From NCBI GenBank assembly GCA_964036665.1, contig OZ038529.1:10920060-10984059 (forward strand): a DNA stretch of 64,000 nt. Direction: 5' to 3'. Within the stretch, counting starts at the first letter, position 1, and each line of letters begins with the position of its first letter. This DNA is from Gordius sp. MW1 (Eukaryota > Nematomorpha > Gordioida > Gordea > Gordiidae). Under the pieces are notes generated by a model. It was not told where the DNA came from and made no database searches. It worked only from the letters and a program-made list of their open reading frames with translations. A program made the position numbers and the translations under genes. Positions 26,095 to 36,484 of this stretch are shown piece after piece.

Positions 26095-26800
26095 TCGCAA
26101 AAAAGATTTTTCCTATGGACGTTTGTCAATGGTCATCTCCTTCAAGTAGTTTTTCCACGTTCTCCTGCACTACACCAGCTTCGCTTTAGCTTGTATCTTT
26201 TCAAGTCCATATCTATTTTATGTTTCCATGTCAGTTTAAGCCCCCCTCTCTTTCGGTTAACTTCGACTTGCACCTTCATGACACGCTTTGCCGGGTTACT
26301 TTCCCCCCATCTCTCCAGCCATACCATTTCTATCTTCTTACAACCAACTTTCTATGAATCGGAACTAAATTTAGTTTATCTCTTATCTCTTGAATCCTTA
26401 TATGGTCCTTCTTGTTCCAAAGATCCAACTTAACATCATTCGCATCTACATTGTAGCCAAGCTTTGCTCTTCCTTTGCCTTGATCGCCCATGTTTCCGCT
26501 CCATGCATTGTTATATAATCATCTTTTAACCTAAGTGGTATGTATTTGTCATAGTATACCACTCAACTCCCTGAATTTTAGCGAGCCTGCGTTCACTCTT
26601 GCCTTAATTTTGCTTTCCACGCTCTAATCACAATGTACCTTTAAACCAAAATATTTGAATTCTTTCTTACTGCTTAAACCTTAGTCATCTATGATGGGTT
26701 TTCTTGTATTCATTCCCGACTCCAATCATTATTCAGTTTTATCTCGGTTGACCCTAAGACCATTGCTTTCAAATAGATCCATCCCATCCATCCATACTTT
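26095..26800 (-). pseudogene. 3' end of a second non-LTR RT (decayed)
   Basis: On the minus strand, broken frames read FESNGLRVNRDKTE, then MHGAETWAIKAKEEQSLATM, MRMLSWIFGTRR-like, and WGESNPAKRVMKVQVEVNRK. This is the order at the C-terminal end of widespread invertebrate RT proteins (SKGLRI..KTE, YGAETW, EMRMLRW, RP..R). Several stops and frameshifts are present and the 5' part is absent. Confidence 0.65.
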
Positions 26801-26829
26801 TACATGCATTGCTATCCACAATCATAAAA

Positions 26830-27345
26830 AAGGTAATAAATATATTTTATCATGAGAGGTGAATTTGAGATTGACCCTTTAAATTTAGAGTGGGTCAAAA
26901 ATGTACATTCTTTAGTTACTATATTCAAAATTGAAATAAGGCAAAATAAATTGGAATAATTTTAAATAGTTGGCCAACCTGATCCGCACATTTATTCAGC
27001 CCTTTTTTGCCCGCCCCAGCCCATGCAGACCTAATACTCAATCAATATGAGCGTTAACTAAAATGTATGTATTCTATAACATATCTTTCATTTAGATTTA
27101 ACAAATCGTGAATCTGTTCGAACGACCCGTGTAGCACTTGACACCCTATATAGTAATTATTATAGTAATTATATGATTAAAAAATATTAATTATTATAGG
27201 AGTAGGTAAAAGATTAGCCTCCCCTCAAACTTTGGATAATGGTGTTTCCTCTTATTTCCATTCTACCCGACGTGATCAATATCTAAGATGTTACATATTG
27301 TTATTGTTTTTCGTCCTTTTTGATTCATACTATTATTAATATTTA
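26830..27345. other. AT-rich stretch, nothing recognised
   Basis: No coding or repeat signal beyond simple AT-richness. Confidence 0.5.
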
Positions 27346-27351
27346 ACAAAA

Positions 27352-29154
27352 TGTGGCATATGTGGCATATGCCGATCTTTAACAAATACTAAATCATATC
27401 AGATTTTATTAAAATACACACGCACTGCAAAAACTACTAACACGCAACAAATCAAGATCCGTATATGAAAGCTTATATTAAATGAATGTCAACTATATGT
27501 AAATCATTTATGATTATTAATTTGGATATTGGATAATCATACATATCGATCAATATACCTCGCTTACCAAGATATAATATTATTATTATCGACTATTATA
27601 TACAGATCACTTTTCACGTTTACAATCATATATTATTATATTTTCACTGAAATAGTTACGAACGAAAAAATGTAGCTTCAAAAAGGGTGAAGATAATAAA
27701 CATTATTTCGCGTAAGTCTAGAAACAAATAAATTAGTTTAAATATAAATAAATTATGATTATAATTTACGAACCGCGAAGATTCATTATTGGTGTCATCG
27801 TAAAAATCATTATTGGTGTCAGATCAAAGGAAATTATACTCGCGCCAAGAAAAACAATTCGGTAAAAAAGCATATACCCATCCACAATTACGCCGATTTA
27901 TCGAAAAACGAATCCAACAAATGGGAATTAAACAACTGGAGCCGAAAATTTTGGTTAAATTAAGAAAATATTCCGTTCTTTAATTCACAAGGAAATAAAC
28001 ATCATTTGAGAGTGCAGAAAAAATTACACGGTAATCCGAAAACAAATGATATTCAGACACACTGGAAGTACTTACATACAATAAATTAAAAAAAAATGTT
28101 ATTTAACCCCTCATATCGTTTTTTTGTTATTATAATTTAGCGGTTTACTTATGATTTTGATAAAATTAGGAAGGGACGGTGAGAGTAATTATAAAATGTA
28201 AAATGGCATGGTACAGTCTAGGAATCAAAATAATGTTGATAATTGTAAAATGGATTGTATTAATGTTTGAGAGAAATGCCAGAAATATTTTTAAAAAATT
28301 GATACTACCAAACTGGTTATTTACAGGGCACTGAACTCAGTCAATGAGTCAACCTTGGTTTTTGGGGCACTGAACTCAATTAATGAGTCAACCTCGGGTT
28401 TATGAGGAACGGGATTTTGCTAAAAATCCGTATCCTCGGTTTCGGTAAGTGGTGTCAATGGATATAAATTTGGAAGTATGGCATATTAAAATTAAAAATG
28501 TCGATAGGCATAAATTTAAATTATGGCAAAAGTATAAAGATAAATTGTATTAAATTTTGGATTAAAGTTAGAAAATGTTTGAAAATTTGGTTGTTTGTTA
28601 TACTTATGGTTTGTCAGGATTTTGTTGAATAATAAAAAAATATATAATATATAATAAGGTAAATCTCGACCTCTAACTTAATAAGTAATTTTCGATAAAG
28701 AGTGAGGTGTGGCATATGTGGCATATGCCGATCTTTAATAAATACTAAATCATATCAGATTTTATTAAAATACACACGCACTGCAAAAACTACTAACACG
28801 CAACATTAATCATGATCCGTATATGAAAGCTTATATTAAATGAATGTCAACTATATGTAAATCATTGATGATTATTAATTTGGATATTGGATAATCATAC
28901 ATATCGATCAATATACCTCGCTTACCAAGATATATTATTATTATTATCGACTATTATATAGATCACTTTTCACGTTTACTATTCATATATTATTATATTT
29001 TCACTGGAATAGTTACGAGCGAAAAAATGTAGCTTTAAAAAGAGTGAAGATATTAAACATTATTTCGCGGTAGTTTAGAAACAAATAAATTAGTTTAAAT
29101 ATAAATAAATTATGATTATAATTTACGAACCGCGAAGATTCATTATTGGTGTCA
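27352..29154 (+). mobile_element. LTR-flanked element with ~910 bp non-coding interior (TRIM-like)
   Basis: Direct repeats 27352-27797 and 28708-29154, each starting TGTGGCATATGTGGCATATG and ending CATTATTGGTGTCA, bracket about 910 bp without a coding frame. The repeats differ by scattered substitutions and small indels. The motif TTGGTGTCAGATC just inside the left repeat resembles the start of some Ty3-type interiors. TG...CA ends fit LTRs. No target duplication was found, so a simple segmental duplication remains possible. Confidence 0.6.
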
Positions 29155-29489
29155 TCGTAAGAATTCTTTACAAAAACTATGTTAAAAACGTCGATATGTT
29201 GATTAATAAACCCATTTGTAATTTTGAAATATTTTAAAATTTGACAACTAATTATATATGACGCGATATAGAATAAAACGAATTCTAATTTTAGTTTGTC
29301 GAGTTAGTTTATAAACTACTTTTGACGATTATAAGTAAATTTTATAGCATTGTTCATATCGATAACTTTGGCCTAAAAATATAAAAATTCAAACATGTAA
29401 TTAACTTATTCTATTCTAAAAATCTACTAAACAACCTATGGTAAGATTTGAGAAAACACCTGTTAATATAAGACTCCCCATCATGTGAA

Positions 29490-30450
29490 TGTAGTGTTGT
29501 GAATGAACGCTTTCAAATTTTTAAAAAAAAATGATGCACGGCGTTCCTTTTTTTGGCGAACTTTGAACGTGATGCGTTCATTTTGTTTGATGAACGCGTT
29601 CGAATTTAACGTTCGTTCAATTTTAAAAACCCTTTTTCATTTTTGTATATTTGGAAAATAATGTTAATCCGAATTTTTAAACAAAAAAGTCTTATATTTT
29701 TTAATCGGTATTCGATTCGGATTCGAATTTTTTTTAAAAAAAAATATTCGATTCGAGATTCGACGAAAATGAAGATTCGAATTCGATTTGAAACAAATTT
29801 AATGTTAAAAATCGATTGGAATATTTATTAAGTCTTTTTTAATTATTAAAAAACACATTAAAAAGGCTACTATGAATTTTAATTTGCATATACATTTGAA
29901 AGATTTATTTAAAAGATTTAAAAAAGTGAACACATAAAAGATAAAAATAATAAAGGCGAACAAAAACTATGATATGTTTAAGACAATCAAGAACCGTTTT
30001 TAGCCAACAAGGCAAATTATTTTCCTAACACTAGTTCTTTAAACGAAATTGGTTCCGGTTAAAAATATTCTTTTGCACGGGGTAAATGATCCAGGTATAG
30101 AAAGAAGATTTTTTGCCAATTTTGGATGGCTGGAAAACGACGTTGATTCGATTTCCACCATTGTAAAGGCTCAACAAATGTCTCCAATGATGACTTTGCG
30201 TTCATGTTGCTCTTAATAAACGATCCAGTGTTGATACAAAATCGGGCTGACTTCATATAGCAGTTTTCCAGTCATCTTTAATTTCTCTACAGGATATGCC
30301 ATGTACTGGTGAATCACCCCAGTGGTGATAAACACTCAAATTTTGAGCCTTAAATCGACGACACTCGCTAATAAGGCTATCTTCTTATTGAATGCCATAT
30401 ATCTTCAATTTTCTGTTTGGCCATTTTGACAGCATGATGTGCCTGGTTGA
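29490..30450 (-). pseudogene. Decayed hAT transposase remnant
   Basis: On the minus strand, 30256-30059 reads EPLQWWKSNQRRFPAIQNWQ, the pattern preceding the hAT C-terminal dimerisation motif (D/EPL.WW..N..RFP). GAACGCGTTCG-type repeats at 29500-29620 could be a terminus. ATTCGATTCGGATTCGAAT repeats at 29700-29780 resemble those at 48890 and 55990. Multiple stops; no intact ends. Confidence 0.5.
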
Positions 30451-30586
30451 TAATATACCGGTGTAGCGTACAGAAATGACGAAGGTTGTAAAATAGCGAA
30501 CGTCTTATACGAATTGCTATTGGTTAAAAACACGAAATAATGAGTTTTGACGTTTATCACGTCTTTTTTTACTAGCAGGGAATTGG

Positions 30587-30785
30587 GTGGGGATTGGGAA
30601 AAAGCATTGTTACTTTTGACGATCCCATTGTTATACCATAGCGTTTTTAAATTTGAACGTCAATTATCCCATATTTGAATAGAGATAGATAACTAATATA
30701 TTTAAATTGATATAATTATATTCATCTTAATAACATTTTGTAAGGTAGATGCTAATTGTGTTGTATTAAATATTAAGTTAAATAG
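30587..30785. repeat. Left copy of direct duplication flanking the G/C minisatellite
   Basis: AGCATTGTTACTTTTGACGA, CCCATTGTTATACCATA and AGAGATAGATAACTAATA recur in the same order at 35852-36140, on the other side of the array, with small differences. Confidence 0.8.
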
Positions 30786-33700
30786 AATAATATTATTTTT
30801 TACCCTCTTTTTGTCCAGGGGGGAGGGGGGGGGGCGATTAAGAGCCCTGCACGGGTGACCCGAAACCCGACCCGACCCGACGCCAGGGTCGGGTCGGGTT
30901 CGGGTTGAAAATTTTAAAATACCTTCGGGTCGGGTCGGGTCGGGTTGAAAATTTTATAAAAGTTTTGGGTCGGGTCGGGTTGGGGTTTAAAAATTTAAAA
31001 GGCTTTCGGGTCGGGTCGGGTTGAAGGTTATAAATCTTATCTTGAGGAATATATTCATTATAAACTTACAAAAAAGGATGATGAAATATACGACACAATA
31101 GAATGGTGGAGAATATATTCTTATAAATATCCTGCTTTAGGGTTATTGGCTCGTAAATTTCTGGCCATACCTGCCTCCTCTGCGTCCAGTGAGAGATTCT
31201 TTTCTACAACTGGACGATTTTAGAAGATAGGAGGTCGAGTTTACGGCCTGAAATTGTAGACGCTATTATTTTTATACATAATTATAATGATTCTCTCAAA
31301 TAAATTTATTATTTAAATTCGTGGTGTCAAATTGTTTCTGAAAGCTGCCAATTTATTTTGGCAAATCAATTTAAAATATTTAAAACGCTTTCGTGTCTGG
31401 TCGTTTTTAGGTTGAAAATTTTTTAAACACTTTCGGGTAGGGTCGGATTCGGGTTTAAAAATTAAAAACGCTTTCGGGTCGGGTCGGGTTGAAAAATTAA
31501 AAACGCTTACGGGTCGGGTCGGGTTCGGGTTGAAAAATTAAAAACGGTTATAGGTCGGGTCGGGTTCGGGTTGAAAAATTAAAAACGCTTTCGAATCGGG
31601 TTCGGGTTGAAAAAAGGTGACTTTGCAGGGCTCTAGGGTGATTTGCCCCCCCCCTTATTTTTTACCCTTTCTCACCAGGGGGGAAAGGGTGATTTGCACC
31701 CCCCCCCCCTTATTTTTTACCCTCTTTTTCACCAGGGGGAGGGGGGGGGGTGATTTCTCCCCCCCCTCTTATTTTTACTCCCTTTCTTAACCCCCCTCCC
31801 AACCTAATTTTTACCCTCTTTTTCACCAGAGGGGGGGGGGAGTGATTCCCCCCCCTCTTATTTTTACCCTTTTTCTCACCAGGGGGGAGGGGGTGATTTG
31901 CCCCCCCCCCATTATTTTTTACCCTCTTTTTCACCAGGGGGGAGGGGGGTGATTTGCCCCCCCCCCTCTTATTTTTACCCTCTTTCTCACCAGGGGGGAG
32001 GGGGGTGATTTGCCCCCCCCCCCCATATTTTTTACCCTCTTTTTCACCAGGGGGGAGGGGGGTAATTTTTATCCCCCCCCCTTATTATTTACCCTCTTTT
32101 TCACCAGGGAGAGGGGGGGGGTGATTCCCCCCCCCCCTCCTACCCTCTTTTTTTACCTCTTTCTCACCAGGGGGGAGGGGGGTGTTTTCCCCTCCCCCTA
32201 TTTTTTACCCTCTTTCTTACCAAAGGGGAGGGGGGTGATTTGCCCCCCTCCCCTTATTTTTTACCCTCTTTTTCACCAGGGGGAGGGGGGGGGGGGTGAT
32301 TTGCCCCCCCTCTTATTTTTACCCTCTTTCTCACCAGGGGGGAGGTATTTTTACCCTCTTTCTCAACAGGGGGGATGGGGGTAATTTTCATCCCACCCCC
32401 CCCCCCCCCCTTATTATTTACCCTCTTTTTCACCAGGGGGGACGGGGGTGATTTGCCCCCCCCCCTTATTTTCTACCCTCTTTTTCACCAGAGGGGACGG
32501 GGGTAATTTGCCCCCCCCCCCCATTATTTTTTACCCTCTTTTTCACCAGGGGGGGGGGTGATTTCTTCCCCCCCCCCCACCCTCTTTTTTTACCTTATTT
32601 CTCACCAGGGGGAAGGGGGGTGTTTTCATCCCCCGCCCCCTATTTTTTACCCTCTTTCTTACCAGGGGGGAGGGGGTGATTACCAGGGGGGAGGGGATGA
32701 TTTGCCCCCCCCCTTATTTTTTACCCTCTTTTTAACCAGGGGGAGGGGGGTGATTTCACCCCCCCCCCCCTCTTAATTTTACCCTCTTTCTCACCGGGGG
32801 GGGGGGGGGGTGATTTGCCCCCCCCTGCTTATTTTTTACCCTCTTTTTCACCAGGGGGAGGGGGGTAATTTGCCCCCCCCCCCAAATTATTTTTACCCTC
32901 TTTTTCCCCAGGGGGGAGAGGGGTGATTTGCCCTCCCCCCTTATTTTTTACCCTCTTTTTCACCAGGGGGGAGGATGGTATTTCCCCCCCCCCTTATTTT
33001 TTACCCTCTTTTTCACCAGGGGGAGGGGGGTGTGATTTCTCCCCCCCCCCTATTTTTTTAGCCTCTTTCTCACCAGGGGGAGGGGGGTGTTTTGCCCCCC
33101 CCCCTAATTTTTTACCCTCTTTCTCACCAGGGGGGAGGGGGATGTGATGTTTCCCCCCCCCCTCTTTTTTTTACCCTCTTTCTCACCAGGGGGGAGGGGG
33201 GTGTTTTCCCCTCCCCCTATTTTTTACCCTCTTTCTTACCAGGGGGTAGGGGGGTGATTTGCCCCCCCCCCTTATTTTTTACCCTCTTTTTCACAAGGGG
33301 GGAGGGGGGTAATTTCCTTATTTTTTACCCTCTTTTTCACCAGGGGGAGAAGGGGGGGGGGGGTGTTTCCCTCCCCCCCCCCCTCTTATTTTTATCCTCT
33401 TTCTCACCAGGGGGGAGAGGGTGATCTTCATCCCCCCCCCTTATTTTTTACCCTCTTTTTCACCAGGGGGGGGGGGCTGTGATTTCCCCCCCCCCTCTTA
33501 TTTTTACCCTCTTTCTCACCAGGGGTAGGGGGGTGATTTGCCCCCCCCCATATTTTTTACCCTCTTTTTCACCAGGGGGGAGGGGGGTGATTTTTATCCC
33601 CCCCCCTTATATACCCCCTCTTTCTTACCAGGGGGGAGGGAGGTGTTTCCCCCCCCCCCTATTTTTCACCCTCTTTTTCACCAAAGGGAGGGGGGGGAGG

Positions 33701-35600
33701 TGATTTCCCCCCCCCCTCTTATTTTTACCCTCTTTCTCACCAGGGGGGAGGAAGGTTATTTCCCCCCCCCCTTATTTTTTACCCTCTTTTTCACCAGGGG
33801 AAATTCCCCCCCCCTATTTTTTTTAGCCTCCTTCTCACCAGGGGGAGGGGAATGTTTTGCCCCCCCCTTATTTTTTACCCTCTTTCTCACCAGGGGGGAG
33901 GGGGAGGTGGTGTTTCCCCTCCCTCTTTTTTTACCCTCTTTCTCACCAGGGGGGAGAAGGTGATTTGCCCCCCCCCTTATTTTTTACCCTCTTTTTCACC
34001 AGGGGGGAGGGGGGTAATTTCCCTTATTTTTTACCCTCTTTTTCACCAGGGGGGGAGGGGGGGGGTGGGGTGATTTTCCCCCCCCCTCTTATTTTTACCC
34101 TCTTTCTCTCCAGGGGGAAGGGGGTGATTTTCATCCCCCCCCCTTATTTTTTACCCTCTTTTTCACCAGGGGGAGGGGGGTCTTATTTTTACCCTCTTTC
34201 TTAACAGGGGGGATGTGGGTAATTTTCATCCCACCCCCCCCCCCCCTTATTATTTACCCTCTTTTTCACCAGGGGGGACGGGGGTGATTTGCCCCCCCCC
34301 CTTATTTTCTACCCTCTTTTTCACCAGAGGGGAGGGGGGTAATTTGCCCCCCCCCCCATTATTTTTTACCCTCTTTTTCACCAGGGGGGGGGGGGTAATT
34401 TCTTCCCCCCCCCCCACCCTCTTTTTTTTACCCTCTTTCTCACCAGGGGGGAGGGCGATGTTTTCCCCTCCCCCTATTTTTTACCCTCTTTCTTACCAGA
34501 GGGGAGGGGGTGATTTGCCCCCCCCCTTATTTTTTACCCTCTTTTTAACCAGGGAGAGGGGGGGTGATCTCCCCCCTATCTTATTTTTACCCTCTTTCTA
34601 ACCAGGGGGGGGGGGGGTGATTTGCCCCCCCCCCCTTATTTTTTACCCTCTTTTTCACCAGGGGGAGGGGGGTGATTGGCCCCCCCCCCCCCTATTATTT
34701 TTAGCCCTCTTTCTCACCAGGGGGAGGGGGGTAATTTGCCACCCCCCTTATTTTCACCAGGGGGCCACCCTTATTTTTTACCCTCTTTTTCACCAGGGGG
34801 GGGGTGATTTCTCCCCCCCCCCCTTTTATTTTCACCCTCTTTTTCACCAGGGGGGAGGGGGGTGATTTGCCCTCCCCCCTTATTTTTTACCCTCTTTTTC
34901 ACCAGGGGGGGGGGTGATTTCTCCCCCCCCCCCCTTTTATTTTTACCCTCTCTTTTTCACCAGGGGGAAGGGGGTAATTTCCCCCCCCCCCACCCTAATT
35001 TTTTACCCTCTTTTTCACCAGGGGGAGGGGGGGGGGGTGATTTCTCCCCCCCCCCTTTTTTTTAGCCTCTTTCTCACCAGGGGGAGGGGGTGTTTTGCCC
35101 CCCCCCCTTATTTTTTACCCTCTTTCTCACCTGGGGGGAGGGGGAGGTGATGTTTCCCCCCCCCCTCTTTTTTTTACCCTCTTTCTCCTTAGGGGGGAGG
35201 GGGGGAGTGATTTGCCCCCCCCTTTTTTTACCCTCTTTCTCGCCAGGGGGGGGGGAAGTGATTTGCCCCCCCCCCTTATTTTTTTACCCTCTTTCTCACC
35301 AGGGGGGAAGGGGTGATTTGCCCCCCCCTCCTTATTTTTTACCCTTTGTTCATCAAGGGGGAGGAGAGGTGATTTGCCCCCCCCCCTTATTTTTTTATCC
35401 TCTTTCTCACCAGGGGGGAGGGGGGTGATTTGCCCCCCCCCCTTTATTTTTTACCCTCTTTTTCAACAGGGGGAGGGGGTGATTTGCCCCCCCCCCCTTA
35501 TTTTTTACCCTCTTTCTCACCAGGGGGGAGGGGGCGGGTGATTTACCCCCCCCCCCTTTTTACCCTCTTTCTCACCAGGGGGGCAGGGGGCGCGGCTCCC
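30786..35600. repeat. G/C-tract minisatellite, ~55 bp unit, about 70 copies
   Basis: Each unit is: TTATTTTTTACCCTC, TTTTTCACCA, a G-tract split by one A (about G6-A-G6), TGATTTG, then a C-tract of 7-13. Unit length drifts with homopolymer length, roughly 50-58 bp. The G- and C-tracts flank a 6-7 nt spacer, so each unit can fold as a G:C hairpin. One unit precedes, and the rest follow, a hAT insertion (30840-31635). The ORFs of 65-140 codons here are frame-shifted translations of the same unit and are not genes. Confidence 0.97.
30840..31635 (+). mobile_element. hAT element with CGGGTCGGGTTCGGGTT subterminal repeats
   Basis: Ends AAGAGCCCTGC and GCAGGGCTCTA, flanked by GGGCGATT and GGGTGATT (8 bp, 7/8), inserted in the minisatellite unit. 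Each end carries many CGGGTCGGGTT(CGGGTTGAAAA) repeats. Internal coding (31045-31303) reads WWRIYSYKYPALGLLARKFL then IPASSASSERFFSTTGRF, the hAT C-terminal dimerisation domain. It has one frameshift just after this point and then RRSSLRPEIVDAIIF in the next frame. The rest of the transposase is missing, so this is a non-autonomous derivative. Confidence 0.85.
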
Positions 35601-35639
35601 ACCCCCCCTAATTTTAAAAAAAAGATAAAATTTTAATAC

Positions 35640-35851
35640 AAAAACCCTCTGAAAATTAAAAAAAAATTAATGCCACCCCCCCCCCCTTCCAATTGAACTT
35701 AACTCAAGAACATAACTCAAGGTAAAATGAAAAAATAGTGGAGACCTTTTTTTTGCTCTCAGAAAAGTTTTTATATAGTCAAGCAAAAATTTTTTAATAA
35801 TCTGCCCCTCCCCTAATTCAAAACCTGGTCAAAACCTGGGTACGCCCATGG
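35640..35851. repeat. Right half of a CATGGGCGTACCC MITE at the end of the minisatellite
   Basis: Poly-C blocks, AATACAAAAACCCTCTG and the terminal AAAACCTGGGTACGCCCATG match the right portion of 4375-4537 and 18789-18939. No left end is present. The minisatellite takes its place. Confidence 0.7.
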
Positions 35852-36300
35852 GTGAGGATTCGAAAAAAGCATTGTCACTTTTGACGATCCCATTGTTATA
35901 CCATAACGTTTTTAAATTTGTACGTCAAATATCCCAAATTTGAATTAGAGATAGATAACTAATACATTAAACAAGAATTTCAGAAAGGTATTATATGAAT
36001 TTTTATATTTAATATATTATTTTATTCAAGATTTGATAACAAACAAATACATTAAATTAAACAAGACAATTGAACCTTTTAACATTTTGTAAAAGATTAG
36101 TAACATTTTGTAAGGTAGATGCTAATTGTTTTGTATTAAACATTAAGTTAAAATTTGATATCAAATTTATTTTCAGAAACTTATCAATATTTATAGTTAA
36201 ACAAGACAATTGAACCTTAATAACATTTTGTAAAAGATTAGTAACATTTTGTAAGTTAGATGCTAATTGTAAACATTAAGTTAAATAACATAATATATTA
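35852..36300. repeat. Right copy of the flanking duplication plus a local tandem duplication
   Basis: 35852-36140 repeats 30587-30785 but is longer. Within it, a ~145 bp segment (AAACAAGACAATTGAACC ... AGATGCTAATTGT) occurs twice, near 36060 and 36200. Confidence 0.75.
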
Positions 36301-36484
36301 AAGTAAAACATTAATTTTCTGCTTTTTATACAGATCTTGGCTGTCTTTTAAATTGATATAATTATATTTATAAAGATCTAATAGTAATAGTAACAATACA
36401 ACCTTTTTAGCCTAGCAACTTATCTCTTGTATTTTATGCAATAATTCCTATTAGCATCTTTCAATTTATCAATATTTTACTAGC

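Noticed and set aside
27352..29154. Full LTR retrotransposon
   Set aside because: The interior has no coding frame and no target duplication was found; recorded only as an LTR-like pair.
30840..31620. CGGGTCGGGTTCGGGTT runs as interstitial telomere
   Set aside because: They lie inside a bounded element with terminal repeats, target duplication and a hAT dimerisation domain; they are subterminal transposon repeats.
30786..35600. Regularly spaced repeats that could suggest a CRISPR array
   Set aside because: The whole unit is repeated, with no unique spacers and no cas genes, in a eukaryotic context.
31710..35636. Many ORFs of 65-140 codons rich in PPP, FFTLFFTRGEGG and LPSFSPGGRG
   Set aside because: They are translations of the ~55 bp G/C minisatellite; the unit length is not a multiple of three, so the same peptide phrases cycle through all frames. 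No start context, splice structure or family match.
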